Of a DNA stretch of 44,867 nucleotides, positions 1 through 7,418 are shown piece after piece. Source of the stretch: a virus. Both the position numbers and the translations under genes were made by a program. Numbering within the stretch: position 1 is the stretch's first letter; the number at the start of each line of letters is the position of its first letter. The DNA lies in IMG/VR virus record IMGVR_UViG_3300005608_000008, positions 1-44,867 of that record; one strand, written 5' to 3'. The notes below the pieces were generated by a model. That model was not told the DNA's origin. It made no database searches and worked only from the letters and a program-made list of their open reading frames with translations.

Positions 1-121
1 GCCGTATTTGCTATTATAACGTCCTTTTTTACTATAAATATATAATATAGTATTTTAGGTATAGACTATAGACACTGCTAGTTATATCAGCGAGTTTTGA
101 TGTACCCTACCTGTAGTGTAG
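1..121. other. Left-edge intergenic stretch after the primase stop
   Basis: AT-rich DNA downstream of the primase stop codon. It contains several TATA-like hexamers (for example TATAAT on the minus strand at 13-18) but no convincing -35 partner. No gene is visible. If the genome is circular or terminally redundant, this joins the stretch upstream of the small terminase and could hold the packaging site. Confidence 0.4.
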
Positions 122-2287
122 TTAGTACACAGGTTGGACATCTATAGAGTCTCGAATGTAGACCCATTTGCGATTATTGCGACTCCCTCTTCTCTTTTTT
201 TCATATCCCAAGTCTTTTAAAATTGATGCAATTTGCATCTGATCAAATCTAGTTTGTCTCTCTACAGGTTTTTCAATTGCTTCGGTAAGTACGATCTCTG
301 TTGTTAACTCACGATTGTAATTTTGTGGACTTTCGATAAAACTTTCTACGACAGTTTTCCAAGGAGATTCAGTTACATATTGTTCATTTTCAATGTTAAG
401 AACTCTCTGATATTTATCACTTAATAAAAGTGATTCTTGGTTTTCCCAACTATTAAAACAAGCACACCATATTTGATCCCTAATTGTTATTAATGTTCCT
501 ATATCTATGGGGTCTAATTGTGTTTTAGTGACAGGAATTACAAAGAATCTTCTGTTTCCAGTATCGTCTTGAAGCAAGTTATGCATACGGTTTGAAGTGC
601 CTACAATAATAGATCTTCTTTTAAATCTTTCTGCAACTTTTCCATAAGGAACTCTATAAAGATCAGTTGATTGTGAAAGAAAAGATTTTATATCTCCAGC
701 CATTCTTTTAGAAGTGATTGATTCTAATTCCGACCATTCGTGAATCCATGCGGATGAAAGTACTTGATAGGAATCTTTGCTATGAATATCACGCAAGCTA
801 TCGCTAAAAAATTCCCCTGCGAGTGTTGCCCAGAAGGTACTCTTACGACAGCCTTGCTCCCCGATTAGGATACAAGCATTGTCCCATTTACAACCTGGTT
901 TCATTGCTCTGTAAACCGCTGCTATGAGAGTCTTTTTAAGCATCTCATCATAGATTGTTGGTTCATCATATCTTTCATCTTCGGGTCTTAAGAATCTAGT
1001 AGCTAATCTATCTATATCAATAGGAGTTGTTTTACGTCCTAATCCTTTTAAATAATCTGTTACTGGATTATATGGTCTTTCTTTTGCAATCTCTACAATG
1101 CAATCCATAGCAAGTTCCTTGCTAATCTTTTTACCTTGCTGTGCAACTTTTAAATACCACCGCTCTAAGGAATTAGCCCCTTCACAAATAACAGCATCCT
1201 TGCCAGTTCCTAATTGTATCTGTTGTGTATATTCGTTATATCTAAAAGATTCCATACTAGTGCGTGAAGTAGATCTTAATTGCTGTAAAAATTCATTTGC
1301 TTGCATTGGTTGCAAACGATCAACAGTCACAACTATTTCTTTAGATGGATCTACAGGATCGACAAATTTTACAACTCTTGGTATTTCAAATCCATGTTCT
1401 TTTGCGAAATACCAGAAAGATCCAGCATTGATTTGATGCCCTCCAGATTTAGCAACTTGTCTAATATTTTTCCATTGAGGAGAATGATTTTGCATTAGAA
1501 AAATTGCATCTTCTTCTGATCTATTTATCTCTTGACAGGCTTTAATTAAGCCCCAGAGAATATTTCGATACATATCATATGTATTTGTATTAGGAACTCT
1601 TGGTGGGATGCAATATAAAGCTTTTTGTATATCTTCAAAAGGTAAAGGATCAAACTGAGTAAAAGTTATAGCTTGTTTTACTTTTTCTGCCTGTTTTTTT
1701 GTAGGCAAACAATCTTCTATTTCTTTTACTGTATATTTTTTATCTGAGCTATGGATAATCCTAGTCATAGCATTAGGAGTGCCATCATCATTCATATGAT
1801 ATGTGCCAGGCAATCTCATCACTCTAGAAGGATTTTTTAAGGCTCTATCAGCATCTGCATGATCTAATAATCTCTCTTGTAAAACTCTCCAAGTTTTTGC
1901 ATCTATACCTTTTTTTAAGATCCAGTAATTATGAATCGACTTACCTCCCGTATCAATCTGAAGAGAAGGCTCTACTAACCCTAATTCTTTCCAAGCATTG
2001 ATCTGTTCAAATTTGTCCCGATCATCCCACTCTACAAAGACTGCCCTACAATTAGTAATTTCTTTATCAGTATCACCTCCATCATTAATAACTATGTAAA
2101 CACCACGACCTTCATTTTGACATTTTTGAATCCAGCTAGAATCCGCATGATATTTTTTACCATGATCACGTTCTTTAAGGTGATGACCTTTTGGAAAGAA
2201 AGATCTTAACCTTACAGATTTAGGATCTTTGCCTAAGTATTTGCAGAAAGACCGCCATTCGTTGCGATCTAAAACAACGTCCAACAT
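122..2287 (-). CDS. Primase-helicase: RepB/AEP-type primase, PriCT-like linker and VirE-type ATPase
   Basis: A 721-residue replication protein expected to prime DNA synthesis and unwind the fork. The N-terminal third carries archaeo-eukaryotic primase-like signatures: FVEWDD near residue 84, GGKSIHNYW near 114 and RVMRLPGTYH near 155. A helical PriCT-2-like linker follows at about 220-290. The C-terminal half matches virulence-associated protein E ATPases, with Walker A GEQGCRKST at about 473-481, an acidic strand segment (HEWSELE) and the NRRFFVIPV block near 580. It is last in the minus replication group, after the helicase and VRR-NUC genes, with a 30-base gap from the latter. No clear ribosome site precedes the ATG. 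The domain calls are firm; the exact biochemical role is inferred from the families. Confidence 0.85.
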   Translation of the reverse strand: MLDVVLDRNEWRSFCKYLGKDPKSVRLRSFFPKGHHLKERDHGKKYHADSSWIQKCQNEGRGVYIVINDGGDTDKEITNCRAVFVEWDDRDKFEQINAWKELGLVEPSLQIDTGGKSIHNYWILKKGIDAKTWRVLQERLLDHADADRALKNPSRVMRLPGTYHMNDDGTPNAMTRIIHSSDKKYTVKEIEDCLPTKKQAEKVKQAITFTQFDPLPFEDIQKALYCIPPRVPNTNTYDMYRNILWGLIKACQEINRSEEDAIFLMQNHSPQWKNIRQVAKSGGHQINAGSFWYFAKEHGFEIPRVVKFVDPVDPSKEIVVTVDRLQPMQANEFLQQLRSTSRTSMESFRYNEYTQQIQLGTGKDAVICEGANSLERWYLKVAQQGKKISKELAMDCIVEIAKERPYNPVTDYLKGLGRKTTPIDIDRLATRFLRPEDERYDEPTIYDEMLKKTLIAAVYRAMKPGCKWDNACILIGEQGCRKSTFWATLAGEFFSDSLRDIHSKDSYQVLSSAWIHEWSELESITSKRMAGDIKSFLSQSTDLYRVPYGKVAERFKRRSIIVGTSNRMHNLLQDDTGNRRFFVIPVTKTQLDPIDIGTLITIRDQIWCACFNSWENQESLLLSDKYQRVLNIENEQYVTESPWKTVVESFIESPQNYNRELTTEIVLTEAIEKPVERQTRFDQMQIASILKDLGYEKKRRGSRNNRKWVYIRDSIDVQPVY

Positions 2288-2312
2288 AGATAAGAGACAA
2301 TAATAGTTTGAT

Positions 2313-2330
2313 GAAGATTATTTAATCTTC
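2313..2330. repeat. Perfect 18-bp palindrome between nuclease and primase genes
   Basis: The sequence GAAGATTATTTAATCTTC is an 8-bp inverted repeat around a TT centre. It spans the stop codon of the VRR-NUC gene. It could be an RNA processing hairpin or a protein site; no U-run follows it on the minus transcript, so it is not a standard terminator. Confidence 0.5.
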
Positions 2331-2731
2331 AAGATGTTTAGTGCTTCGGATACTGTACGAGCAACTCCTGTAATACCACCAGCATTTTTAACAACTTGAA
2401 GCCAATTATGCTGCATATCTGATAGTTTGCCACTTTTAGTCTTAACTTCTATTGATGTAAAGACTGCAAGTTTCTGTCCAATATGAGACTCATCTATGAC
2501 AACTTCTTTAAAACCAATTAAATCTGAACTACCTTTAGCTAATCCAAATTGAACCCACTTCCCAGTTCTGGGGTTAGGTAACGTGCCTGTTTCATTTCTA
2601 AAAAGACGTAAATTTTTTTCTTGTCCGACAGCAAGTCTTATCTCTTGCTGAATCTTAGTCTCAGAATTAGACAAAATAGAGATGTGTAAGTCTAGTAATA
2701 AAATAGCACTGGTTGTAAATTTTTGGTACAT
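2318..2731 (-). CDS. VRR-NUC family nuclease
   Basis: About 137 residues matching the VRR-NUC branch of PD-(D/E)XK nucleases, common next to phage helicases. The visible core is an early Glu in TKIQQEIRLA, then KGSSDLIGF (catalytic Asp), then SIEVKTKSGKLSDMQ (Glu-x-Lys plus downstream Gln), then a final helix. The frame stays open upstream to a TTG at 2815, but that codon sits in the loop of a strong hairpin. The ATG at 2731 is preceded by GGAAGGA at an 8-base spacing, so I chose it. The gene lies between the SF2 helicase and the primase-helicase on the same strand. It probably cuts branched or flapped replication or recombination intermediates (family inference). Confidence 0.8.
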   Translation of the reverse strand: MYQKFTTSAILLLDLHISILSNSETKIQQEIRLAVGQEKNLRLFRNETGTLPNPRTGKWVQFGLAKGSSDLIGFKEVVIDESHIGQKLAVFTSIEVKTKSGKLSDMQHNWLQVVKNAGGITGVARTVSEALNILKIK

Positions 2732-2735
2732 TAGA

Positions 2736-2831
2736 CTAGTCCTTCCAATCTGGTAGGATAACTTTACGAGTGGTGTCGTAGAAGTTAAACGCGGAAAGCT
2801 TAGAAGTAAATCCAAGTACTTCTAGGCTTTT
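2736..2831 (-). other. Open frame without a start codon between helicase and nuclease
   Basis: This 31-codon minus-strand frame follows directly after a TAA and ends at TAG 2736-2738. Its second half reads like a real protein (FNFYDTTRKVILPDWKD), and its last codons contain the ribosome site of the VRR-NUC gene. No ATG, GTG or TTG opens it, and its first half coincides with the hairpin at 2795-2830. It may be the remnant of a small gene or a peptide with a non-standard start. Confidence that it is translated is low. Confidence 0.25.
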
Positions 2832-2833
2832 TT
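2795..2833 (+). terminator. Rho-independent terminator oriented on the plus strand
   Basis: A 14-bp stem (2795-2808 with 2817-2830, one G-U pair on the plus transcript) has an 8-base loop and runs into TTTTT. On the minus strand the same stem has a C-A mismatch and no U-run, so it is built to stop plus-strand transcription. No plus-strand gene precedes it here; it would silence antisense transcription entering the replication genes from the left. Confidence 0.65.
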
Positions 2834-2838
2834 AATGT

Positions 2839-4596
2839 TTACCAATCCCAAGCATCATTCTTTTTCTTTTTAAGAAGTTTTTTATTATTTCTATTTTCGA
2901 TAATTTTTTTTATATTTTCTGGCATTCTTCTAGTTCTTTTATTTTTCCGATGTTTTAAGGTGTTATACACCCAGCCATCAGAGTAGCCTAGTATCCTTGC
3001 AACCTTTTCTAATTCTGCTCTAGTTCTAGCAGCATTAACTAAATCTTTTCTTTGCTTATCAAACATTTCATTTTCTGATTTGTTATAAGCATTTAATTTG
3101 TTTTGTACTGGATAAATTTTACTTTTAGATGTTTTATGTAATTTTGGATTATTACCACAATCAATCCACTTAATAATTTTACTTTCTTTTATCATTCCAT
3201 CCTTATCAGCTAGATGTTGTAATGCATCTCTTGTAGCTCCTATTGCATAAGTATCGTGAAATTTAAAAGGCATAAATTTTATATCATCTGAATAACAAAG
3301 AAATACATATTGTCTATTGTCTTCTATATCTAAATAAAGATCTCCCATGTCAAGATTAAATTTTCTTTGCAAAACTTCTAACTTACCTTCTGCTTCTGTA
3401 AGTTCTCTTTGTGTAGGAATTATTTCATGACCACAGGCAGGGCATATCTTAGATGGTCTAAAGGTAGCAAAACAAACCTTACAAGTTTGTACGGCTGGAG
3501 CTTTTTCAAATTTACGTTTAGATCTAGGTTTGCATTGTAATGACCATTCTCTTGGCTCATCTACAAAACCATGTTCTCTTGTATTACCAACGTGATCTAA
3601 TATTATGGCTGTCTTATTCTTTTGTGGTCTAAGGATACGTCCTACTTGTTGCATATATAATCCCATCGATTTGGTTTTTCGCAGCAAGATTGCACAAGCA
3701 ACTTCTGGAATATCAGTACCTTCAGAAACTATCATGCATGAACATAAGACTTGAACAGAACCATTAGCTAAACCTTGTATAGCTTCATCTCTATCTTTTT
3801 CTTTCATCTTGCCATCAACAACAGCAGCTTTATATCCAGCCTTCTTAAATTTTTCACAAGTAATTTTTGCGTGATCGATTGAAACACAAAAAGCTATAGC
3901 TGGTAAACCATCTGCGTGTGCTTTATATTGCTCTACTGCATCTCCAACAATATCTGCTTGTATTGTTTCTTCTGCTAACTGCTTAAGGTTATAGTCACCA
4001 CCGATAGTTTTTATCTTAGATACGTTTAGGTTATTAGGTGGGGCATAAACAATATGAGGAGCTAAAAATCCTTTTGATACAAGATGAGGAATATTTACAC
4101 CAACTACTAAATCTTCAAAATAAAACCCTAAGTTATTTCCGTCTAATCTTTCTGGAGTAGCTGTTACTCCTAAAGTAATTGCGTCTGGATATTTGTTAAG
4201 AACTTTAGTCCAAGTATTATTAGGTGCTACATGATGAGCTTCATCAACAATAATTAGATCAGGTTGAAAATGACTCATAAAGTTAAGTCTATTTATTAAA
4301 GTCTGAACAGAAGCAACTTGGATACTGCATTGTTTCCAAGGTTTCCCAGATTGAATTACACCATGCTCTACATCAAAAGATGTAAGTTTATCGCTGGCTT
4401 GTTGTACAAGTTCTTTTTTATGAACAAGAATTAAGACGTTTTTATCGTTTTCAAAGCAATTTTTAGTAATTTTAGAGAAAATAACAGTTTTTCCAGCACC
4501 TGTAGGTAATACAAGCATTAACTTCTTCTTACCTTGATTTATTTTCTTTTTTAAAGCATTAAGACAATCTTCTTGATACTTTCTTTTTTCTAGCAT
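2839..4596 (-). CDS. SF2 DEAH-box helicase with zinc ribbon
   Basis: A 585-residue superfamily 2 helicase of the type often carried by phages for replication or recombination. Motif I is LPTGAGKT at about 29-36, motif II is DEAH near 118, motif III is GVTATPERLD, and motif VI is QQVGRILRP at about 318-326. After the second RecA-like lobe comes a four-cysteine zinc ribbon (CKVC and CPACG, roughly 368-388), then a basic, helical C-terminus with a helix-turn-helix-like segment (ARILGYSDGWVYNTL). It is the first minus-strand gene from the divergent promoter region. AGGA lies four bases before the ATG. The helicase fold is certain; the DNA substrate is not known. Confidence 0.88.
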   Translation of the reverse strand: MLEKRKYQEDCLNALKKKINQGKKKLMLVLPTGAGKTVIFSKITKNCFENDKNVLILVHKKELVQQASDKLTSFDVEHGVIQSGKPWKQCSIQVASVQTLINRLNFMSHFQPDLIIVDEAHHVAPNNTWTKVLNKYPDAITLGVTATPERLDGNNLGFYFEDLVVGVNIPHLVSKGFLAPHIVYAPPNNLNVSKIKTIGGDYNLKQLAEETIQADIVGDAVEQYKAHADGLPAIAFCVSIDHAKITCEKFKKAGYKAAVVDGKMKEKDRDEAIQGLANGSVQVLCSCMIVSEGTDIPEVACAILLRKTKSMGLYMQQVGRILRPQKNKTAIILDHVGNTREHGFVDEPREWSLQCKPRSKRKFEKAPAVQTCKVCFATFRPSKICPACGHEIIPTQRELTEAEGKLEVLQRKFNLDMGDLYLDIEDNRQYVFLCYSDDIKFMPFKFHDTYAIGATRDALQHLADKDGMIKESKIIKWIDCGNNPKLHKTSKSKIYPVQNKLNAYNKSENEMFDKQRKDLVNAARTRAELEKVARILGYSDGWVYNTLKHRKNKRTRRMPENIKKIIENRNNKKLLKKKKNDAWDW

Positions 4597-4610
4597 TTTA
4601 TCCTAAAAGG

Positions 4611-4639
4611 TTGCATTTTATATTAATAGCATATATGAT
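4611..4639 (+). promoter_or_regulatory. Sigma70-type promoter for the plus-strand recombination operon
   Basis: TTGCAT (4611-4616), a 17-base spacer, then TATGAT (4634-4639). Transcription would begin near 4646, about 15 bases before the ATG at 4661. It overlaps the minus promoter described next. Confidence 0.6.
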
Positions 4640-4656
4640 ATAGCAAGATATGTCAA
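4628..4656 (-). promoter_or_regulatory. Sigma70-type promoter for the minus-strand replication operon
   Basis: Read on the minus strand: consensus TTGACA (4656-4651), a 17-base spacer, then TATGCT (4633-4628). The helicase ATG at 4596 follows about 25 bases after the expected start. The -10 of each promoter falls next to or inside the spacer of the other, so both are unlikely to be occupied at once. Confidence 0.65.
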
Positions 4657-4660
4657 TTCT

Positions 4661-5500
4661 ATGTACAAACCAGTAGTCATGACAAATGACGACTATCACA
4701 AACACAAGAATTACTCCAGCACAAATGTTAGAGCTTTTCTTGATAACGATGAAAAAGGATTGGCTAGTTTAGTTCCGAGTACTAAACCGCCATCCAAAGC
4801 AATGATTGAAGGTACTGCTGTTCATGCATATATAGGAGAACCTCATTTATTTAAAAGAGATTTTGTTTGCAAACCTGTGGATCTATCTCTTAGAACAAAA
4901 GAAGGAAAACAATGGGCTGCTGATAACGCAGATAAGATTGTTCTTGATACTGAGTTCTACAACAACTTACCTCATATCGCTGAGTCTTTTTATAGGAGTC
5001 CAGCTAAAGATATATATTTAAAAGATGGTTTAGTTGAAAGAAGTTTTTTCTGGGAAGATGATTACGGAGTTTCTTGCAAGTGCCGACCTGATTGGATTAG
5101 TAAAGACTTTCGTAGAATCATCGATCTTAAAACAACAGCCGATGCACATCCAAGAAAATTTAAAAGATCAATCGTAGATTACCGTTACGATATCCAAGCT
5201 GCTTTTTATATGAGAGGTGTAGAAGTTTGTACTAAGGTTACTCCAGAAGTTTTTTATTTTATAGCAATAGAAAAGGTAGCACCTTTCTGTGTTGCTGTTT
5301 ATCAGATTACTGATGATTGGTTATTAATAGGCCAAAAAGATGTTCATGAAGCTTTATACCGAATAGATCGTGTTATTCAGTCAGGAGAACCGCAAGGCTA
5401 TACCCCAGAAATTATGGCACTATCTCCTCCAGAGTGGATAAATAGTCCATCAAAGAAAAAGGTTACACCTTTAAATTATCATGAAATCCCTTTGTTCTAA
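4661..5500 (+). CDS. RecE-like exonuclease, PD-(D/E)XK superfamily
   Basis: A 279-residue protein resembling the exodeoxyribonuclease VIII (RecE) C-terminal nuclease domain that phages pair with RecT. It would resect duplex ends to expose single strands for annealing. Visible core: an N-terminal helix motif IEGTAVHAYIG (residues ~49-59), SCKCRPDWI with the catalytic Asp (~139-147), RRIIDLKTT with the Asp-x-Lys pair (~151-159), and YDIQAAFYMRG with the conserved Gln (~175-185). It is the first gene of the plus operon, 15 bases after the predicted transcription start, and its stop overlaps the next start as TAATG. RecT lies two genes downstream, which supports the call. Confidence 0.82.
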   Translation: MYKPVVMTNDDYHKHKNYSSTNVRAFLDNDEKGLASLVPSTKPPSKAMIEGTAVHAYIGEPHLFKRDFVCKPVDLSLRTKEGKQWAADNADKIVLDTEFYNNLPHIAESFYRSPAKDIYLKDGLVERSFFWEDDYGVSCKCRPDWISKDFRRIIDLKTTADAHPRKFKRSIVDYRYDIQAAFYMRGVEVCTKVTPEVFYFIAIEKVAPFCVAVYQITDDWLLIGQKDVHEALYRIDRVIQSGEPQGYTPEIMALSPPEWINSPSKKKVTPLNYHEIPLF

Positions 5501-5655
5501 TGTCTTTTGAAATTAAACGCATACAGCAAAGACTGGACGAATTAGAAAAAGATTCTAAGGGCATCGAGATTATGAGGCTTGTTTTACTTGAAGTAAACGA
5601 AACCTTAATTGACATCAAACAAAGATTATTACAATTGGAGATCAATCAAAAATGA
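5500..5655 (+). CDS. Small coiled-coil protein between RecE-like and RecT genes
   Basis: A 51-residue protein (MSFEIKRIQQ... ending LEINQK) with heptad-like Leu/Ile spacing and many charges, so probably one long helix. Its start overlaps the RecE-like stop (TAATG) and its stop overlaps the RecT start (ATGA). This translational coupling on both sides is the main evidence that it is real. Function unknown; a bridging or oligomerising role between the nuclease and annealing proteins is only a guess. Confidence 0.7.
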   Translation: MSFEIKRIQQRLDELEKDSKGIEIMRLVLLEVNETLIDIKQRLLQLEINQK

Positions 5656-6311
5656 CATCAGAAATCACACCAACAACAAATGACGAGTCTTCTATCTATT
5701 TACAGGATTCTGCATTTGAAATGGCACAAAGACAAGCTAGAAGTTTAGCTGCTTCTACTTTAGTTCCAACAGAATATAGAGGAGAACAAGGTTTAGGTAA
5801 TTGCATTGTTGCATTAGACATTGCAAAACGTATGAACATAAGTCCTCTTACTGTTATGCAAAATCTAATCATTGTACATAACAGACCATCTTGGAGTAGT
5901 GCTTGGATCATTGCACAAATACAAGGTTGTGGACGCTATGAAAATTTTAATTATGAATTATCTGGCGAAGGAGAAAAGATGAAATGTTATTGCACTGCTA
6001 TTAGAGTTAGTGATGGTAAAAACATTAAAGGATCTACTGTATCTATTGCAATGGCAAAAGCAGAAGGCTGGACTAGAAATAGTAAATGGAGAACAATGCC
6101 AGAGCAAATGCTTAAATATCGAGCAGCAACATTCTTTGGCAGACAATACATACCTGATCTACTATTAGGTGTACAAACAAGTGAAGAAGTTGTGGACATC
6201 ACACCTCTTGATGTAACTCCTGTAGAGATTAATCCAAGTCTCAAGAAAGCAAAAGCAAGTGCTGAAGGTGCTAAAAACATTACGGAGAAACAAGATGACT
6301 TCGACTTCTAA
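5652..6311 (+). CDS. recT: RecT-family single-strand annealing protein
   Basis: A 219-residue protein of the RecT family, which anneals complementary single strands during phage recombination. The typical block LKYRAATFFGRQYIPDLL followed by a GVQTSEEV segment lies at about 153-180; the N-terminal half has the usual pattern around QGLGNCIVALDIAKRM and SWSSAWIIAQ. The C-terminus is Lys-rich and ends KQDDFDF, an acidic-aromatic tip like that of bacterial SSB. It is coupled by overlap to the small coiled-coil gene before it and to the HTH gene after it. Slightly shorter than many RecT proteins, but the conserved core is complete. Confidence 0.85.
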   Translation: MTSEITPTTNDESSIYLQDSAFEMAQRQARSLAASTLVPTEYRGEQGLGNCIVALDIAKRMNISPLTVMQNLIIVHNRPSWSSAWIIAQIQGCGRYENFNYELSGEGEKMKCYCTAIRVSDGKNIKGSTVSIAMAKAEGWTRNSKWRTMPEQMLKYRAATFFGRQYIPDLLLGVQTSEEVVDITPLDVTPVEINPSLKKAKASAEGAKNITEKQDDFDF

Positions 6312-6498
6312 TAATCCTGTTTACCTTACATCTAATGAACTCGCCGAAAGATGGCGAGTTTCTATTAGTTCCGTTATCAGATGGAGAGAACAGGGTAAAC
6401 CCCCTGCTTTCTATAAAATCAACGGCAACATCCTTTATAAGCTGGCCGATATAGAGGATTTAGAGAAGGCCAATCGTAAATCTACTACCTCTAACTAA
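6295..6498 (+). CDS. Small helix-turn-helix DNA-binding protein, excisionase/MerR-like
   Basis: 67 residues from the ATG at 6295, which has GGAGAAA upstream and overlaps the RecT end. The sequence YLTSNELAERWRVSISSVIRWREQGKPP followed by a hydrophobic wing and a further helix is the classic HTH_17 (excisionase/MerR-type) winged helix. The frame is open farther upstream, to 6259, but that part reads the RecT tail in another frame and has no ribosome site. No integrase is present, so it more likely regulates transcription or acts in replication than in excision. Its stop overlaps the next start (TAATG). Confidence 0.75.
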   Translation: MTSTSNNPVYLTSNELAERWRVSISSVIRWREQGKPPAFYKINGNILYKLADIEDLEKANRKSTTSN

Positions 6499-6875
6499 TG
6501 ACTTTTAAGATCAAATTAGCAGTCTTTTCTAATACAGATGAAGACCATAAAAGAGTTTATGGTGACAACTATGACTCAAGTAAAAACTATCCTAAATACT
6601 CAGGACAAATGCAAATCCCTGAGTCTGAGTTACCTAAATTTATCGAATACTTACAAAAATGTAAGCCTGATCACAATGAATACTTAGGTGAACCAGCAAT
6701 ACCTGTTAAAGTTAATGGATGGTTATCTACATCTAATAAAGGTGTAAAGTATCAAGGTCTTACTTTCGAACCTGTTTTTAAAAAACAGAAAGAAATTGAA
6801 GAAGGAACTAATCAAGCAGATCCTAAAGACTTCAAACTTACGGAGAAAAAGCAAGACGAGGAGTTTCCTTTTTAA
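6498..6875 (+). CDS. Putative single-stranded DNA-binding protein with SSB-like tip
   Basis: A 125-residue protein with beta-rich composition (segments such as EPAIPVKVNGWLSTS and VKYQGLTFEPVF), a charged flexible tail and a terminal DEEFPF. That end mimics the DDDIPF tip by which bacterial SSB recruits repair and replication enzymes. Phage proteins of this general type sit beside recT and coat single strands; here RecT is two genes upstream. I see no textbook OB-fold motif, so the SSB call rests on tip, length, fold-like pattern and context. Confidence 0.6.
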   Translation: MTFKIKLAVFSNTDEDHKRVYGDNYDSSKNYPKYSGQMQIPESELPKFIEYLQKCKPDHNEYLGEPAIPVKVNGWLSTSNKGVKYQGLTFEPVFKKQKEIEEGTNQADPKDFKLTEKKQDEEFPF

Positions 6876-6927
6876 CTATAGGGGCATTGTTCTGGAAGAG
6901 TTCATGTAAGCCCCCGACTTATTTACT
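6876..6927 (+). other. Short non-coding spacer with complementary GC arms
   Basis: The only sizeable gap in the first half of the plus operon. GGGGC and GCCCC arms lie about 25 bases apart in otherwise AT-rich DNA and could form an RNA hairpin in the leader of the next gene. It lacks a U-run, so it is not a standard terminator. Confidence 0.3.
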
Positions 6928-7338
6928 ATGAAAATTGATTTAACAGAACGAGAATGGAGAAACATCAAAATAGGTTTACTTCAATCAATTTCTAATGCTG
7001 ATAAATGTTCTAAATGTAATTTTGACGATAATCCTTTAATAAAAGAACTTTTAAAATTACATGACAAAATTTCTGTAGCAATGGAAAACGAAAAAAACAA
7101 ACCAGAAAGCGACCCTTTTGACCCTTATAAAAGAAAATATTATGCAAAATTAGGTTACTATCAGCAATTAACTGCTGCCGATATGATGGGTTTAAAATCT
7201 GAGAGTTCTTTAGTTAGTTATAGAAAAAAAGGTGTATTAAAAGAAAATATACATTGGATAAAAACTGTTGGTAGGGGGATTTCATATAATCCAGAAAAAT
7301 GTAAACTAGCCATAAGAAAAGCAAAATTAGGTTACTAA
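6928..7338 (+). CDS. Putative DNA-binding protein, unknown function
   Basis: 136 residues. The N-terminal half has a small cysteine pair (CSKC, residues ~29-32) and helical, charged sequence. The C-terminal half reads like a winged helix: LTAADMMGLKSESSLVSYRK, then a strand-like HWIKTVGRGISYN and a final basic helix. This resembles the helix-turn-helix of small terminase or excisionase-type proteins but I do not recognise a named family. It follows the SSB-like gene after a 52-base spacer, and its stop overlaps the next small start (TAATG). A regulatory or replication role is possible. Confidence 0.6.
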   Translation: MKIDLTEREWRNIKIGLLQSISNADKCSKCNFDDNPLIKELLKLHDKISVAMENEKNKPESDPFDPYKRKYYAKLGYYQQLTAADMMGLKSESSLVSYRKKGVLKENIHWIKTVGRGISYNPEKCKLAIRKAKLGY

Positions 7339-7418
7339 TGACAAAAGTTGAAAAAATTGCAGCAGCAAAAAAACGTATTGCTGAACTAGAACTTCTTATT
7401 AAATTATGGACAAAATGA
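7338..7418 (+). CDS. 26-residue leucine-rich helical micro-protein
   Basis: Encodes MTKVEKIAAAKKRIAELELL and six more residues. It starts inside the previous gene's stop (TAATG) and ends inside the next gene's start region (ATGA at 7415-7418). Apolar residues at heptad spacing predict a short amphipathic helix. The perfect overlap at both ends argues for translation. It may exist mainly to couple translation of its neighbours, or be a small dimerisation peptide. No known family recognised. Confidence 0.45.
   Translation: MTKVEKIAAAKKRIAELELLIKLWTK

Noticed and set aside
2732-2815. N-terminal extension of the VRR-NUC gene from TTG 2815
   Set aside because: The TTG lies in a hairpin loop with no ribosome site, and the extra 28 residues are unrelated to the family; ATG 2731 with GGAAGGA fits better.
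6259-6294. Upstream extension of the small HTH gene
   Set aside because: These 12 codons only re-read the RecT tail in another frame; the ATG at 6295 has the ribosome site and the ATGA-style overlap.
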